Below are positions 31,907 through 32,260 of a stretch of 32,260 nt of DNA, one piece after another. Every line of letters starts with the position of its first letter. Position 1 is the first letter of the stretch. A model generated the notes under the pieces. That model did no database searches, had not been told where the DNA came from, and worked only from the letters and a program-made list of their open reading frames with translations. The stretch spans positions 1 to 32,260 of the forward strand of contig JAPOTJ010000039.1 of the NCBI GenBank assembly GCA_026709225.1, in the 5' to 3' direction. Both the position numbers and the translations under genes were made by a program. This DNA is from Gammaproteobacteria bacterium (GTDB lineage: Bacteria > Pseudomonadota > Gammaproteobacteria > Pseudomonadales > Azotimanducaceae).

Positions 31907-32112
31907 TCGGGAGCAGGAAAGCGGTTGAGTTTGCGTTGCAGTTTAATCCATCCTTCATGAAGGAACGGTAGTCCCTGCTTGATGGTACCAAAGGCTCCGC
32001 TCCCAACGAGTATCCATTGAGGTGCTCCCCATTCCCTGGACAGTTCGAGGGCGGAAATAAGGTGTGCTCCGGTGAATGAATGCCCTCTGGAAATGAAGTT
32101 TACGCACGTCAT
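31873..32112 (-). CDS. Hypothetical protein upstream of the truncated ATPase
   Basis: Frame of 79 residues beginning MTCVNFISRGHSF and containing WILVGSGAFGTIKQGLPFLH. It overlaps the ATPase start by 34 bases, an arrangement seen in coupled two-gene systems. No family recognised. It has no clear ribosome site, being preceded by the GC-rich hairpin region. Confidence 0.35.
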   Translation of the reverse strand: MTCVNFISRGHSFTGAHLISALELSREWGAPQWILVGSGAFGTIKQGLPFLHEGWIKLQRKLNRFPAPEWLPPCSNKEF

Positions 32113-32260
32113 GGCCGGCCGGCAAGCGCCGGTGTCCCGCGATGATCGGGACGGGGCAGCCCGGCCGCGTCCCCGGCGGCGGCAGTGACATCCGCTCCCC
32201 GGCCTGCCAGCCCATCGGGGGCGTTGGCGGGGGCTGCGGGCGGCGGCCCGTCAAGCCGCT
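32113..32260. other. GC-rich, hairpin-dense stretch at the right edge
   Basis: This end is far richer in G and C than the rest. It contains competing palindromes: GTCCCG and CGGGAC around CGATGAT, and GGGACG with CGTCCC enclosing GGGCAGCCC. A minus-strand frame here is proline- and glycine-rich and unlikely to be protein. No family is recognised. Confidence 0.4.

Noticed and set aside
1..32260. CRISPR arrays, tRNA, rRNA
   Set aside because: No regularly spaced repeats, and no cloverleaf with a CCA-type end or rRNA-like stretch was seen on reading both strands; a covariance search was not possible.

Overview
The window reads as a chromosomal segment of a gammaproteobacterium. This rests on gene order and protein type: a minus-strand ftsY-ftsE-ftsX-rpoH block with rsmD and coaD leading away on the other strand, an rlpA-dacA-lipB block, a GacA/UvrY-type regulator, djlA, and an HGPRT plus methylthioinosine phosphorylase pair. 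I cannot name the genus. Non-ATG starts are common (GTG or TTG in several genes), and convergent gene ends often overlap.

Layout. 0.2-3.7 kb (+): a two-gene peptide exporter (HlyD-type adaptor and C39-peptidase ABC transporter) with no obvious cargo gene. 3.6-5.7 kb (-): a DUF35 zinc-ribbon/OB-fold protein, an SCP-x-type thiolase and a YfcE-like phosphoesterase, in that transcription order. 5.8-11.4 kb (+): a DUF4143 ATPase, an MscS channel, a purine-salvage pair (hpt and MTI phosphorylase), a GacA-like response regulator with Glu at the phospho-acceptor position, and djlA. 11.4-18.0 kb (-): a MerC-like protein, a divergent KamA-type radical SAM protein, trmB, a DUF423 protein, rpoH, ftsX, ftsE, ftsY. 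A perfect CIRCE operator lies directly in front of rpoH. 18.1-19.2 kb (+): rsmD and coaD. 19.2-20.4 kb (+): a sparse stretch ending in an XRE antitoxin-like gene. 20.4-25.3 kb (-): a probable operon of membrane protein, acyl-CoA synthetase, rlpA, dacA and lipB. 25.4-28.5 kb (-): an AlbA_2/ATPase-type regulator and an exported M20 amidohydrolase. 28.8-32.3 kb: an accessory, decaying stretch with a DUF6884 protein, a 3' gene fragment, a second AlbA_2 gene split by a 159-bp inverted-repeat element, a truncated AAA ATPase and a structurally odd GC-rich end.

How genes work together. MTI phosphorylase releases hypoxanthine, which the adjacent phosphoribosyltransferase can return to IMP. FtsE/FtsX and FtsY form the usual division/secretion block. 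RlpA and DacA are envelope enzymes. The thiolase and DUF35 proteins resemble two-subunit acyl-CoA thiolases. The CIRCE element suggests that the repressor HrcA controls the heat-shock sigma factor itself.

The strongest leads are: (1) a dispersed REP/REPIN-like repeat that splits one gene, supplies the N-terminal codons of rlpA and the stop codon of the acyl-CoA synthetase, and forms the tail of trmB; (2) CIRCE control of rpoH; (3) the GacA-like regulator that cannot be phosphorylated in the usual way; (4) two enzyme-family members that appear to lack key catalytic motifs (the KamA-like protein and a CDP-alcohol phosphotransferase-like membrane protein).
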